A stretch of DNA of 64,000 nt. It comes from Linnemannia schmuckeri. Taxonomy: Eukaryota > Mortierellomycota > Mortierellomycetes > Mortierellales > Mortierellaceae. Positions 33,901 to 41,598 of this stretch are shown here, one piece after another; the stretch's first letter is position 1, and every line of letters starts with the position of its first letter. Location of the stretch: the NCBI GenBank assembly GCA_029449235.1, contig JANATG010000005.1, forward strand, positions 744,001 to 808,000, in the 5' to 3' direction. The translations under genes were made by a program, and so were the position numbers. The notes under the pieces were generated by a model. It was not told the origin of the DNA, did no database searches, and was given only the letters and a program-made list of their open reading frames with translations.

Positions 33901-34772
33901 GCAAATTCACCAGTCATTTTTGGCAGGAGCTCCACCGGCTTATGGATGTCAAGCTTGCAATGTCAACAGCCTATCACCCACAGACGGATGGACAGACGGA
34001 AGTTATGAACAAGACACTAGGAATCATGCTGCGCGCCTTTATCGATGAAAAGCAGACTAACTGGGACACCCTCCTCCCTGCAGCAGAATTTGCCTACAAC
34101 AACTCCGTCCACCACTCAACCGGCCATTCACCTTTTTTCCTCAACACTGGACAACATCCCCGCATCCCCGCCACCCTCCTCTCCCACACTGACAGCAACG
34201 TCCCCAGCGTCCATAACTATCTGGATCAGCAAGCAACGGCACTAATTTTCGCCCAGGATGCACTGCAGCGAGCTCAGGATCATCAAAAGGAACAAGCCGA
34301 CAAGAGACGACGCGACCATGACTACAAAGTTGGCGACAAGGTCCTTCTCAGTGCAGAGAACATTACCATGCCAGCCGACAGCGGACTCAGCTCGGACAAG
34401 CTCAAGCCTCGTTTTATTGGACCATTCACCCTACTGGAGCAACGATCACCAGTTACCTTCCTCGTCGACTTACCCCCCTCCTACAACATCCACAATATCT
34501 TTCACATCGATCTTTTTCGCCACTATATTGAGTCACCACTTACATTCGGCCGCCGAACACCAGCACCACCACCACCTGTCGTCGTCGAAGGCACCGAGGA
34601 ATACGAGGTCGAATCCATTCTACGATACAGAAAGTACCGGCGACAGCACCAGTTCCTCGTTGCTTGGAAAGGTTACGGACGTGAGGATCAGACATGGGAG
34701 CCAGCTGCCAACCTGGAAAATTGCCAAGACCTGGTCAACGCATTCAAAAAGGACCATGGGATCGTTTTTTAA
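30873..34772 (+). CDS. pol: Pol of the Gypsy element: protease, RT, RNase H, integrase, chromodomain
   Basis: The pol frame is open from 30873 and has no good early ATG. If made by -1 slippage at 30900-30906, Gag-Pol is 29737-30906 plus 30906-34772, 1,678 residues. Motifs: aspartic protease L-I-D-G-G-A (Asp codon at 31350); RT with R-K-K-D-G-T-L-R-M-C-V-D-Y-R-G-L-N and the catalytic Y-L-D-D at 32427-32438; RNase H with E-T-D-A-S-G, E-L-L-A-V-V and Y-T-D-H; integrase with an H-H-C-C zinc module near 33490-33620, then D, D, E in T-M-D-F, V-S-D-R-D-S and G-Q-T-E; a G-P-F motif; and a chromodomain at about 34597-34760 (Y-E-V-E-S-I-L, L-V-A-W-K-G-Y, T-W-E-P). There is no stop or frameshift inside. 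Confidence 0.93.
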   Translation, partial: RGQSPNRPVGKCPQQLGAVQDPVAEIPSLCPSGEGSDHTPELSRKEKNEIKLPDRSVNKISNQTQITNSNRDTHSPPTLAPSLDQTSTFDSSHLVSRTSDGPDLDLDTPVVSTTPPTKRQLRRRRQKQLRLCSFSIAEAERQLLTFNCLVSGFPARVLIDGGAEGNVISTSFQKKNNLPRTVINPIPVLLPDGSSSITNHTVNITIERKGYTDNLNPILYPLKKYDLILGKPWLTHINPQINWRTNALHFNHNNTAIEWDCTGFKSNNIQTRTGGRLLTHLHFHTMATLPGSDVFLALVKSSKDLQKDKNNKDKDASAPPKRPAMTPEIRAIVEDEFKDVFPDTLPSGLPPDRGDAMKIETDPTADPPFKPVIRLSIAELDELRKQLDDLLAKKFIKPSTSPYGAPVLFVRKKDGTLRMCVDYRGLNRITRKNRHPLPRIDELINRFRGARYFTKLDLLSGYHQQRIYEPHTHKTAFRCRYGHFEFNVVPFGLTNAPASFSNMMLRVLDPVLDKWVVVYLDDILIYSKTKADHLKHLRSVLELLRKHGLYVKLSKCSFMQEQTEFLGHTISKNGISTSAGLVKAIREWPRPTSIKDVQQFLGLAQFYQTYIDKFADIALPLSELLAGGATFSWDNDKEQAFITLKAAISSAPVLRIFDPDLPTTVETDASGFAIGAVLFQTDANGVSRPVAFTSRKLQPAERNYPTHEQELLAVVHALRTWRYYLDGSHFIVYTDHATLRHFPTQPKLTRRQARWMELLQEYDFDFKYKRGADNTVPDALSRRPDHRTEDPVSPSTEPVEIHSIDIQLEPGVRQRLIEDYQNSPRLSLVYKSCLEGSVPPGYSFHNGLLYYDRRGTVVLAIPQKADICHSLLHDCHDAPIAGHFGFRKTYDKLRRIAYWPNMAKETQLYVDSCEKCQRNKPSQERPAGLLQPLPIPVRRWEVVTMDFITHLPKTPRNHDAITVFVDKLSKHVHFVPSTTTATAPDVARQFFDNVFRHHGMPTTIVSDRDSKFTSHFWQELHRLMDVKLAMSTAYHPQTDGQTEVMNKTLGIMLRAFIDEKQTNWDTLLPAAEFAYNNSVHHSTGHSPFFLNTGQHPRIPATLLSHTDSNVPSVHNYLDQQATALIFAQDALQRAQDHQKEQADKRRRDHDYKVGDKVLLSAENITMPADSGLSSDKLKPRFIGPFTLLEQRSPVTFLVDLPPSYNIHNIFHIDLFRHYIESPLTFGRRTPAPPPPVVVEGTEEYEVESILRYRKYRRQHQFLVAWKGYGREDQTWEPAANLENCQDLVNAFKKDHGIVF
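30900..30945 (+). promoter_or_regulatory. Putative -1 programmed ribosomal frameshift signal at gag/pol
   Basis: In the gag frame the codons around 30900 read as G GGA AAT, a canonical X XXY YYZ slippery heptamer (GGGAAAT) at 30900-30906. After a 5 nt spacer, CAGCAACT (30912-30919) pairs perfectly with AGTTGCTG (30938-30945), an 8 bp stem closing an 18 nt loop. GGT and ACC inside the loop can extend the stem. A -1 slip enters exactly the open pol frame, and the gag stop lies at 30919-30921, just past the site. Confidence 0.85.
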
Positions 34773-34782
34773 AAGGGGAAGG
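34771..34782 (+). promoter_or_regulatory. Polypurine tract of the Gypsy element
   Basis: AAAAGGGGAAGG abuts the internal LTR and overlaps the pol stop codon. The same tract recurs at 35004-35015 before the outer LTR. Confidence 0.85.
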
Positions 34783-34880
34783 TGCAACGATTGGACCCCC
34801 GATTACCTTAATTAGATAAATAGACAACTATTACCAAAATACAAAGACATCTCTTCCTTCCACTCCTTACAAAAGTTGCA
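34783..34880 (+). repeat. Internal LTR copy (98 bp)
   Basis: It is identical by eye to the 5' LTR and is preceded by the purine tract AAAAGGGGAAGG. It is followed directly by a repeat of the pol 3' end, not by the target duplication. Confidence 0.95.
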
Positions 34881-35015
34881 ACCAGTTCCTCGTTGCTTGG
34901 AAAGGTTACGGACGTGAGGATCAGACATGGGAGCCAGCTGCCAACCTGGAAAATTGCCAAGACCTGGTCAACGCATTCAAAAAGGACCATGGGATCGTTT
35001 TTTAAAAGGGGAAGG

Positions 35016-35113
35016 TGCAACGATTGGACCCCCGATTACCTTAATTAGATAAATAGACAACTATTACCAAAATACAAAGACATCTCTTCCTTCCACTCCT
35101 TACAAAAGTTGCA
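35016..35113 (+). repeat. Outer 3' LTR (98 bp)
   Basis: It is identical by eye to the other two LTRs and is preceded by the second copy of the purine tract. GACAG, the target duplication, follows at 35114. Confidence 0.95.
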
Positions 35114-35317
35114 GACAGAGTCATGGGCAACAAAACAAAAACGTCCTTCATCTCTTCGCTCTTTCTGGGAACCAACTGAGAGAGATGTTCTTAGTCTCAA
35201 CGACTACCAAGTAAAAAAGAGAGAGGCAAGTATTGCAACCCATGATAAGCTAATATGAGTCCTGAAGAATCAAGAGAGGGTAACCAGCTTTAAAAAGCCA
35301 ATGAGCCCATGATCTTA

Positions 35318-35390
35318 CGCCCAACGTGGGGGTCGAACCCACAGCCTTCAGATTAAGAGTCTGACGCTCTACCGATTGAGCTAGCCGGGC
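35318..35390 (-). tRNA. tRNA-Lys (anticodon CUU), second copy
   Basis: It is identical over all 73 nt to the gene at 25730-25802, with the same orientation, but the flanking DNA on both sides differs. Anticodon CTT, and A and B boxes are intact. The Gypsy element ends 205 bp away on its 3' side. Confidence 0.95.
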
Positions 35391-35925
35391 TATCTGGCGT
35401 CTCCAGGCGCCAATCTGTCCTAAATCGGGGCAATTTAAGCTCTCAGTCCGTCTCTCAAGAAGTTATGCTCGGCACCGGAGTACCGCCTACCCCCTCCTTG
35501 CCTGTTCAACCAGGCAAGCGAGTGGGTATACCCATTACTGTCCCTACGAACCCCCCTCGCCGTCCTTAATACTCTACCCTTAACTACTCTCCTTTAAATT
35601 AGTCTTTCCCCTGGACCTTAGTAGTTCCTTCCCTTTTACTATCGGAACTACTTAGGTACCAACCCTTTTCTACCCTAGTTTACTTACATAGTCCTATTCT
35701 CATTTACTGATATAAAACCCCCTTTTACTATCGGAACTACTTAGCCTTGCTCTCGCTTCACTCGTTGTTACAGTACTGGATCACCCCCAAGAAGCATTAC
35801 CATACTTCTAGGCCAGTACTATTTCAAATCGAATTGCTTAGGGTCTTGAAATTTAGGAGTCATTCGTACCCAAAGCCAAGGTATTTGAGTTGTGTATCAC
35901 GTGAACGTGCATTTAGGGAATCGAT
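35391..35925. other. Non-coding DNA upstream of the second tRNA-Lys
   Basis: It is C/T-rich with no supported ORF. It contains a 25 bp direct repeat (CCCTTTTACTATCGGAACTA then CTTAG) at 35631-35655 and 35720-35744. Confidence 0.5.
35631..35744. repeat. 25 bp direct repeat, two copies, 89 bp period
   Basis: 35631-35655 and 35720-35744 are identical by eye. The repeat includes the partly symmetrical AGTAGTTCC/GGAACTACTTAG theme that also occurs, inverted, near 35620. Confidence 0.85.
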
Positions 35926-35937
35926 GTGCCTGAACTT

Positions 35938-35967
35938 AATTGCGTACGAAAAAAAAAAAAGAAAATA
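35938..35967 (+). mobile_element. Possible 30 bp minimal retroelement tail insertion with 11 bp target duplication
   Basis: TTGCGTACG plus 12 A at 35940-35960 is the same as the very 3' end of the element ending at 27298. It is flanked by TGCCTGAACTT (35927-35937) and TGCCTAAACTT (35968-35978), 11 bp direct repeats with one mismatch, as expected for a target-primed insertion truncated almost to its tail. Confidence 0.45.
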
Positions 35968-35979
35968 TGCCTAAACTTG

Positions 35980-37081
35980 TACATTGCAGAGCTTGTTTGG
36001 GGAGCGATCGCCACAAGATACTTCAACACGCAGAGAGAGAAGAAGCGTCAGCTAGGAAAACCACCACCGCCGGATATCGTCTGGAGGAAGCCAAGAACAA
36101 GCACGTGCCGCGAGGCATTGTGGTCGGTGGTCGAGAAGCCAGGAGAGGAGGAGGAGTGGCAGCAGCAGACCGAGAAGGCATGGACAGCCAGCCACATTTA
36201 CCTAGGGCTCGTGCCTATAGCCCTAGCAAAAGTGTGGGATAAGGTGTTCAAGGACATCCTGGCCAGCATTGCCCGGCACGTAAGTCGGCTGTTTTGCCGG
36301 TACGTCGAAAATGAGGCGAGAGAGCGATTATGGAAACCCAGATGTAAAGTGACGGTCAAGTGGGAGGTGGCGAACAGCATCACGGCCAGTATGAAACAGA
36401 AACGCACAACCGAACGTCAGAGCGGCGGGTGGAAACAAATATATGGACGGAAACTCCGAGAGGATGAGTGCCTCTGCGGACAAGCCAACACAGAGCACGA
36501 CGGAGAGCGGTGTCCAGGCGAGCAGCGCGACACACGAGTGGCTGATCAAGCAGTCATCGAGTCCCTTCTGGGCCTGAGGCGCATGGATATTATGGAGAGG
36601 AGAGGCAATATGGTCATCAAGGAGTTGGAGGTGGAAGACGGCTAGATCCCTTGAGCTCGCGTTAAAGCAGTAAGGGTTGTCCGGACTCGTAAGAGGATGG
36701 GCTGTGGTCCTCAGGTACCGATGTACTGTTTAGTATGCTTTACTTAGTGAAGTAGACTATGTACTCGTACGAGCTTCACTTAGACAGTTCCACTTTTCAA
36801 TTGGATAAAATTGATGGTGTCGTCACAGACGACCCATCACTACCTTGATAAAAAAAAAATCCATTGCAGAGCTTGTTGATGAGAGAAACGATTTTTTTTT
36901 CCGTTTTTGCTGTGAAGAGCAGCGACCATTGTTGCGCAGAGCCAGGCTCCGGGCCGAACTGTGACTGACGGATGGTGCACTGAAGAGTTTGGTTTGTCGT
37001 CTCCTTTACTTCCAATTTCCTCCTTTGTACTGTTTGCCAGGGAAATAAAATTGTGTTCGGAAAAAAAAAAAATAAAAAAAA
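35980..37081 (+). mobile_element. Diverged 5'-truncated non-LTR-type retroelement copy 3
   Basis: An open frame to the TAG at 36645 encodes the same C-terminal region as copy 1 in diverged form: Y-V-E-N-E-A-R-E-R-L-W-K-P-R-C-K, then C-L-C-G, H, R-C-P-G, then V-I-E-S-L-L-G-L-R-R-M-D-I-M-E-R-R-G. Its open state over 200 codons despite divergence suggests it is a relative of the first element and not a simple decay product. 36890-37060 matches the 3' UTR of copy 1 (TTGTTGCGCAGAGCCAGG), ending in AAATAAAATTGTGTTCGG and an A-rich tail at 37061-37081. The start of the element is not defined. Confidence 0.65.
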
Positions 37082-37208
37082 ATGAGAGATACGTACCGAA
37101 GACAAGTAAGCATCTAAAGATACGTATGAGAGGGTTTAAAAGCACCATGAATGGACAAAGTGTAGTAATATTATTATATCGCGCTGATTATTTTTGTGAA
37201 TGTTTGGT

Positions 37209-38254
37209 CTAAGAGTACATCCAGTCCTGGTCGACTTCGGCCTCAGCTGCATATTTGGCCAACTCGGCTTCACGCTTTTTTCTGTTCCACTCTGGGTCGT
37301 CCGAAGGCACCTCAGCGCGGCACGCGGGGCAGTTGTTATGCTATGACGCAAAAAAAACAAAGGTGCGTAAGTCAGGAATGATTTAATAAGGGTCGCTTTG
37401 GTATACCCACGCGCATCGCTGTTTCATGGTCACCCGTCGAAATGAATAAAATGCTTACAAGTTCGAGCCATGGCACGATGCAGTCGCGGTCGAAATGATG
37501 TTTGCAAGGCAGCTTTGTTACTCCAGCCCTCGACTCGTTCTCCTGAAAATTTTCGTTACAAATGATACAAGCCTCGTCTAGCCAATCGCCAAAGAAGAGA
37601 GTGCGTTAGTGTCTTGAGTTTGATCCGCTGCTTTATCCATGGATTCATGGTAATACTTTTCTGTGTGATTGCATACCTCGCTTCAAGTCCTTCTGTGGTA
37701 CAAAGGGCAAATCCCGAATGAACGATTTAGATGCAGGTGGTGGTCCATGCTTACCACTATTTAATAAAAGAAACAGAAACCTGAATAAAGTGACTAATAC
37801 AAAATGTAAGACGATGAAGGTTATTGATACAAAGAGTCATTACCTTGCTCCAGCCTCGTCCATCAACTGAGTGATCAGATTGTCGAGAAACTCCTGATGA
37901 GCTTCATCACCCAAAGGTTCCTCTCTTTCACGGAAAACTCCAAACATCCTAAAACAAAAAAAAAAAAAAGCACAGCGAGCCGAGTGAGTCTCCTGGGTAA
38001 TTTGCTGAAAGGCATCACAGACGACCATAGTAATAGTAGAAAATATACTCTGCGAGACGACGGAAGTCAGCGACTGCTGGTCCTGATGCTGAAGGCAACC
38101 TGGAAGAAGGGCTGCTGGAGGTAGACTCTGTCTCCTCGCGAGGCATAAAGTGCGACAGGTCAGGGTTGAATGAACTGCCTCCGTAAGGGTTGCTGGTCTT
38201 TTTGCGCGCCTTGAATGGGTCCTCGAGACTGTGATCGTCGTAATAAGATGCCAT
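37209..38254 (-). CDS. RNF181: RNF181-like RING-type E3 ubiquitin ligase
   Basis: Five exons, 38254-38049, 37948-37844, 37756-37677, 37577-37459 and 37340-37209, give 213 residues. The N-terminus M-A-S-Y-Y-D-D-H, the H-G-P-P-P-A-S-K-S-F-I-R-D-L-P linker before the RING, and the C-terminal W-M-Y-S all match the animal RNF181 layout. The RING spans Cys134-Cys177: C134-x2-C137, C155-x-H157, C163, C174-x2-C177. The sixth ligand, His in RNF181 and other RING-H2 proteins, is Asp160 here. RNF181-type enzymes transfer ubiquitin from E2 to substrates in the cytosol. A long charged helix follows the RING. It is divergent from TFIIE-beta with 473 bp between starts. Confidence 0.85.
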
Positions 38255-38727
38255 CGTTACTTGTTGTTGTTATGGGCGACAGTGCTAATGTTGGTGATGT
38301 CTGGATGGAGATGAAAGAAAAAAAAGAGCGAAAGGGAAAAAGGGGAAGGAGGGGCGAAAGGTGATGGGCGAAGTTGGAACAGACAGTCCAACCTGCGCAC
38401 TTGCGTCAGTCGCGCTTGCGGAAGTGAGAGGACAAAGGGGCAGAGTTGAGGGGTAGACTGGCAAAAACGCCCATAAATAAACGCTGCACTTTCATGAAAG
38501 TTTCCTTTCTCCTTTGTCTTTGCCATTCCCTTTGTCTCTTCAAACAAGCCTGACGAATCGAGGAGCAGAGAACACAAAAAAGCGTACAAGAAAAAAAAAA
38601 ACTCGGGACAACGAGAACCACAGCTACAGCCACAGTTCCAGCCACAGCTATAGCAACAGCACAGAGCATTCTGTCTCGACTAACACAAGAACCCCATTTA
38701 CATCACAAGGAACTGCAACAAGACGCA

Positions 38728-39921
38728 ATGTCGCATTTCAAGAACGCTACCAGCGAGTTCAAGAAGCGTCTTGCTGATCAGCCGCTCATCAAGCGTGCGG
38801 TCGTCACTCCCCTCGCCTCGCAGGATGACGGAACTATCTACACAGGTTCCAACGCCAATCCCAACAACAACGGCCTCCAAGTCTTTAGCTCCAGCAAGAA
38901 GAAGAAGACTGAAGGTGCATAGCGAAAGTCAGCTGTCTTGTTTGTTATTGTGCTTCTTCAGGGGACTTGAAAAGCGTCTCCCAAACTGACTCTGACTGCT
39001 ATTTGCTGTTATTTACATTATAGTGTACTCGCAGCCCCAGGATACGGGCGCAGGAAAACACATCAACAGTTTGCTTCTGAATGCGATCAACTTCTTGAAG
39101 ACCGTGGACGACCCTCAGACAGTGGAGGACCTTCGACGCAAGGGAGGCGTGGATCTTGATGCCAAGCCTGAACTCTACAACCTCTTGAAGATGAACGACA
39201 AGGTTGCCTACGACACACGAGATCATACTTTCGCATACAAGGTATTATATCATTCTTGGCTTTTGAGTTGTGATGTGCTCCTATCCCTTGTCGTTGAATT
39301 AGATGTGGAAGAGTAACCAAACTATATAATAACGCCACCATAGCCAACATATCACATCAAGAACAAGGAGGACTTGCTGGCGTTGCTGGAGAAGCGAAAG
39401 AACGAAGGAGGCATGGACTACAAGGAGCTCAAGGACTCGTACTCGAAGTTGTTGGATGCTGTGAACGAGCTGGCATCCGAAGGCCGGATATTGGTGGTGA
39501 AGAACAAGGATGGTGCTCCCAGAGTGCTGTTCTGGAACGATCAGCGATACAACACAGCCATGGATCAAGGTAAACTTTTATGAAAAGCTTCTTTGTGTAA
39601 TACCTAATTCATGCTGTAATTATTTAGCTCTCGTGTATGGCGAGGATGGCTGACGCTTACTATGTTTTTGTCCGTTCGTTGACGGAACTGGCGGAACATG
39701 TAGAGTTCCGGGACATCTGGCACAGATTGCGCATCCCAGATGAGATTGATCTACCCAAGGAACTCGAGAAGGCCGGTCTGACCCACATGCAGGTGTTTGA
39801 TAAGAAGGGACCTGGTGATGTGCCCAAACGGAAGCCCGTTCGTCGCAACAGGAAAATGAAGATCACCAACACCCATATGAAGGGTCTTGATCTCACCAAG
39901 GACTTTGTCATCCAGAAGTAG
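38728..39921 (+). CDS. TFA2: Transcription initiation factor IIE subunit beta
   Basis: Exons 38728-38914, 39024-39241, 39344-39569 and 39704-39921 give 282 residues, close to human TFIIE-beta (about 290). Features in order: a basic Ser/Lys-rich N-terminus; winged helix 1 (H-I-N-S-L-L-L-N-A-I-N-F-L-K then L-Y-N-L-L-K-M-N-D-K-V-A-Y-D); winged helix 2 (Y-K-E-L-K-D-S-Y then R-I-L-V-V-K-N-K-D-G-A-P-R-V-L-F-W-N-D); and a basic C-terminal helix with K-R-K-P-V-R-R-N-R-K-M-K-I-T-N-T-H-M-K-G-L-D-L-T-K-D-F. This is the classic TFIIE-beta signature. TFIIE recruits TFIIH and helps open promoter DNA for RNA polymerase II. Introns are 102-134 nt. The HAUS1-like gene follows 257 bp downstream on the same strand. 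Confidence 0.95.
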
Positions 39922-40178
39922 TGGGTCAAGACAGGACAAGGTCTCCTCTCGTGGTCTAGGCGAAGCACTCGCTCACAGCGGCGCTCAGATGCCTGAACAA
40001 AAAACAAATAAAAGCGGAAAAAAAATAGCATATATAATTTGTGCCTTCGTTCATTTTCATATTTCATTTCTTTGCTTTCCTTTCTTCCATTCTTTATGAT
40101 CATGTGGGGTTCAACACCACCAATGTCATTGCATTCCAGACCTACGAGGATGCTTAATACCAGCACCGGCTCTATTGA

Positions 40179-41334
40179 ATGGGCATCAGTAAGGAATCTC
40201 TTTCTCATTTGACTTGCACCATCACCATGCTCCGATGTCGCCTTTTTTAACAAGTGCATAAGCCGTGCTTGAAAAAAATATTACCAACCAGATCGATAGG
40301 TGGCTGCAGAGCAAGTACCGGACAGACGACATCCCAGTCTTTGAAAGGACCGAAGAAACATATAGGGCCCTCCTGGAACTCATGCAACTGAACGAGGCCC
40401 AGGACACACCTGCGCGACAGGCTCTCCATTCTCTTCGCCAACTTTCCAACTCTTACAAAAGCGAAGGTAACTAGAAACCAACATTCAGTCTTTCATAGTC
40501 TTGTAAACGGATGGCTTACTATGACCTTGAAGCTGAATAGACTCGATCAAACAAAAAATATAGATACAAAGTTGAAAGAAACGCTTCAGATTCTCGATAT
40601 CCAAAAAGATCACCTCCCGCAAGAAACCCAACACACCCTCTTCCAGCTCTCAGAACTAGCCATGGACCTAGGAGCCTCTGACACTCAACTCTCAACCCTT
40701 CACCAAGGCCTCGCCCAATTACACGTTGAAACAGCTTACTGGCAAACCCTCCAACACCAAGACCATATCTCTTTACTCAACAGCCTCGATCGTCATCAGG
40801 CAGTCGCTTCGCAAGACCTGATACAAATACAGGAACTGAAGCGACAGTTTGCGGATCACCGCTCGACGGTGGGGGATATTGAGTTTCGGACTCAAAGACG
40901 TAGTGCCGAGTTGATGAGGATCAAGGCGAGGGAGGACAAGAGCCAATTAGAGGGGCTGTGCGCGAATCAGCAGCTGAATGGACTGGATGTTAAGGCACAA
41001 GGGTTGACGGTCGCACAGTTGGATCAACAAGAACAGGAAGTTACAGAACTTGAGAGACAGATCGATGTACAGACAAAATCCTTGACATCCTATCAAGCCA
41101 TTCCACCCGTAAGTCTTCTTCACTATGAAATGTCATGAGGGTTTACCATCACATCAACATATATTTTATTCTCTAATAACAAATATAATCATATGCCGTG
41201 GTTATTCTTCCGTTCTCTCATAATCTTAGGATCTCACGCTGGCGAGGTTGAAGGTGAAAGAGGCGATGATGAGGCTGGAGGGACTCAGAGCAGAGCATGA
41301 AATTCTAGTGCAAGAACTGGCCGACGATTTATAG
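40179..41334 (+). CDS. HAUS1: HAUS augmin-like complex subunit 1
   Basis: Exons 40179-40188, 40263-40466, 40564-41108 and 41230-41334 give 287 residues, near the human length of 278. The protein is almost all coiled coil. Family marks are W-L-Q-S-K-Y-R-T-D-D-I-P-x-F near the start, V-G-D-I-E-F-R-T-Q-R-R-S-A-E-L-M-R-I-K-A-R-E-D in the middle, G-L-D-V-K-A-Q-G-L-T-V-A-Q-L, and L-T-S-Y-Q-A-I-P-P-D-L-T-L-A-R-L-K-V-K-E-A at the end, which is the HAUS1 C-terminal motif (S-Y-x-x-x-P then A-x-x-K-x-x-E-A). Augmin binds spindle microtubules and recruits gamma-tubulin for branching nucleation. The 10 nt first exon is the least certain part: it was chosen because ATG-GGC-ATC-A plus the gtaagg donor keeps frame, while no other upstream ATG does. 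Confidence 0.82.
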
Positions 41335-41598
41335 GTTCGCTTTCCGAGCATGAGGCCTGTATATAGAAACATTAAAGAAACAAAAAGGAAAAAACAGTTC
41401 GAAAAACAATGTTTTTATTTTTTTTGCCATGTTCTGGACTTTGTGATAGTGTGTGTTATCCCATAACCATATAACTCTCCTTTTCCTTCAGCAATGGGAT
41501 ATGAAAATAAATAGCACGTAATGCAGAATATCAATGCTCAATGAAGAAAGGGGCGAGAAGGCAAAATGGAAAGAAAAGAAAAAAGAGTAGGTAGGTAT

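Larger units (their letters stand above)
29640..35113 (+). mobile_element. Ty3/Gypsy chromovirus, apparently intact, with a duplicated 3' end
   Basis: Structure: LTR 29640-29737, primer-binding site from 29738, gag, pol, polypurine tract 34771-34782, LTR 34783-34880, a second copy of the last 135 bp of pol plus polypurine tract (34881-35015), and a third LTR 35016-35113. All three 98 bp LTRs read identically. The 5 bp target duplication GACAG sits at 29635-29639 and 35114-35118, outside the outermost LTRs. Both ORFs are open and all enzymatic motifs are present, so the insertion is recent and possibly active. It lies between two tRNA-Lys genes, about 200 bp from the second one. Domain order protease, RT, RNase H, integrase, chromodomain is that of chromoviruses. 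Confidence 0.93.
34648..35113 (+). repeat. 233 bp tandem duplication (pol 3' end + PPT + LTR), two copies
   Basis: 34648-34880 and 34881-35113 read the same. Each contains the final part of the chromodomain coding region, the pol stop, the polypurine tract and an LTR. Confidence 0.93.

Noticed and set aside
40150..40190. Alternative HAUS1 start at the ATG near 40150
   Set aside because: Splicing from the same donor into the 40263 acceptor would put the coiled coil out of frame.
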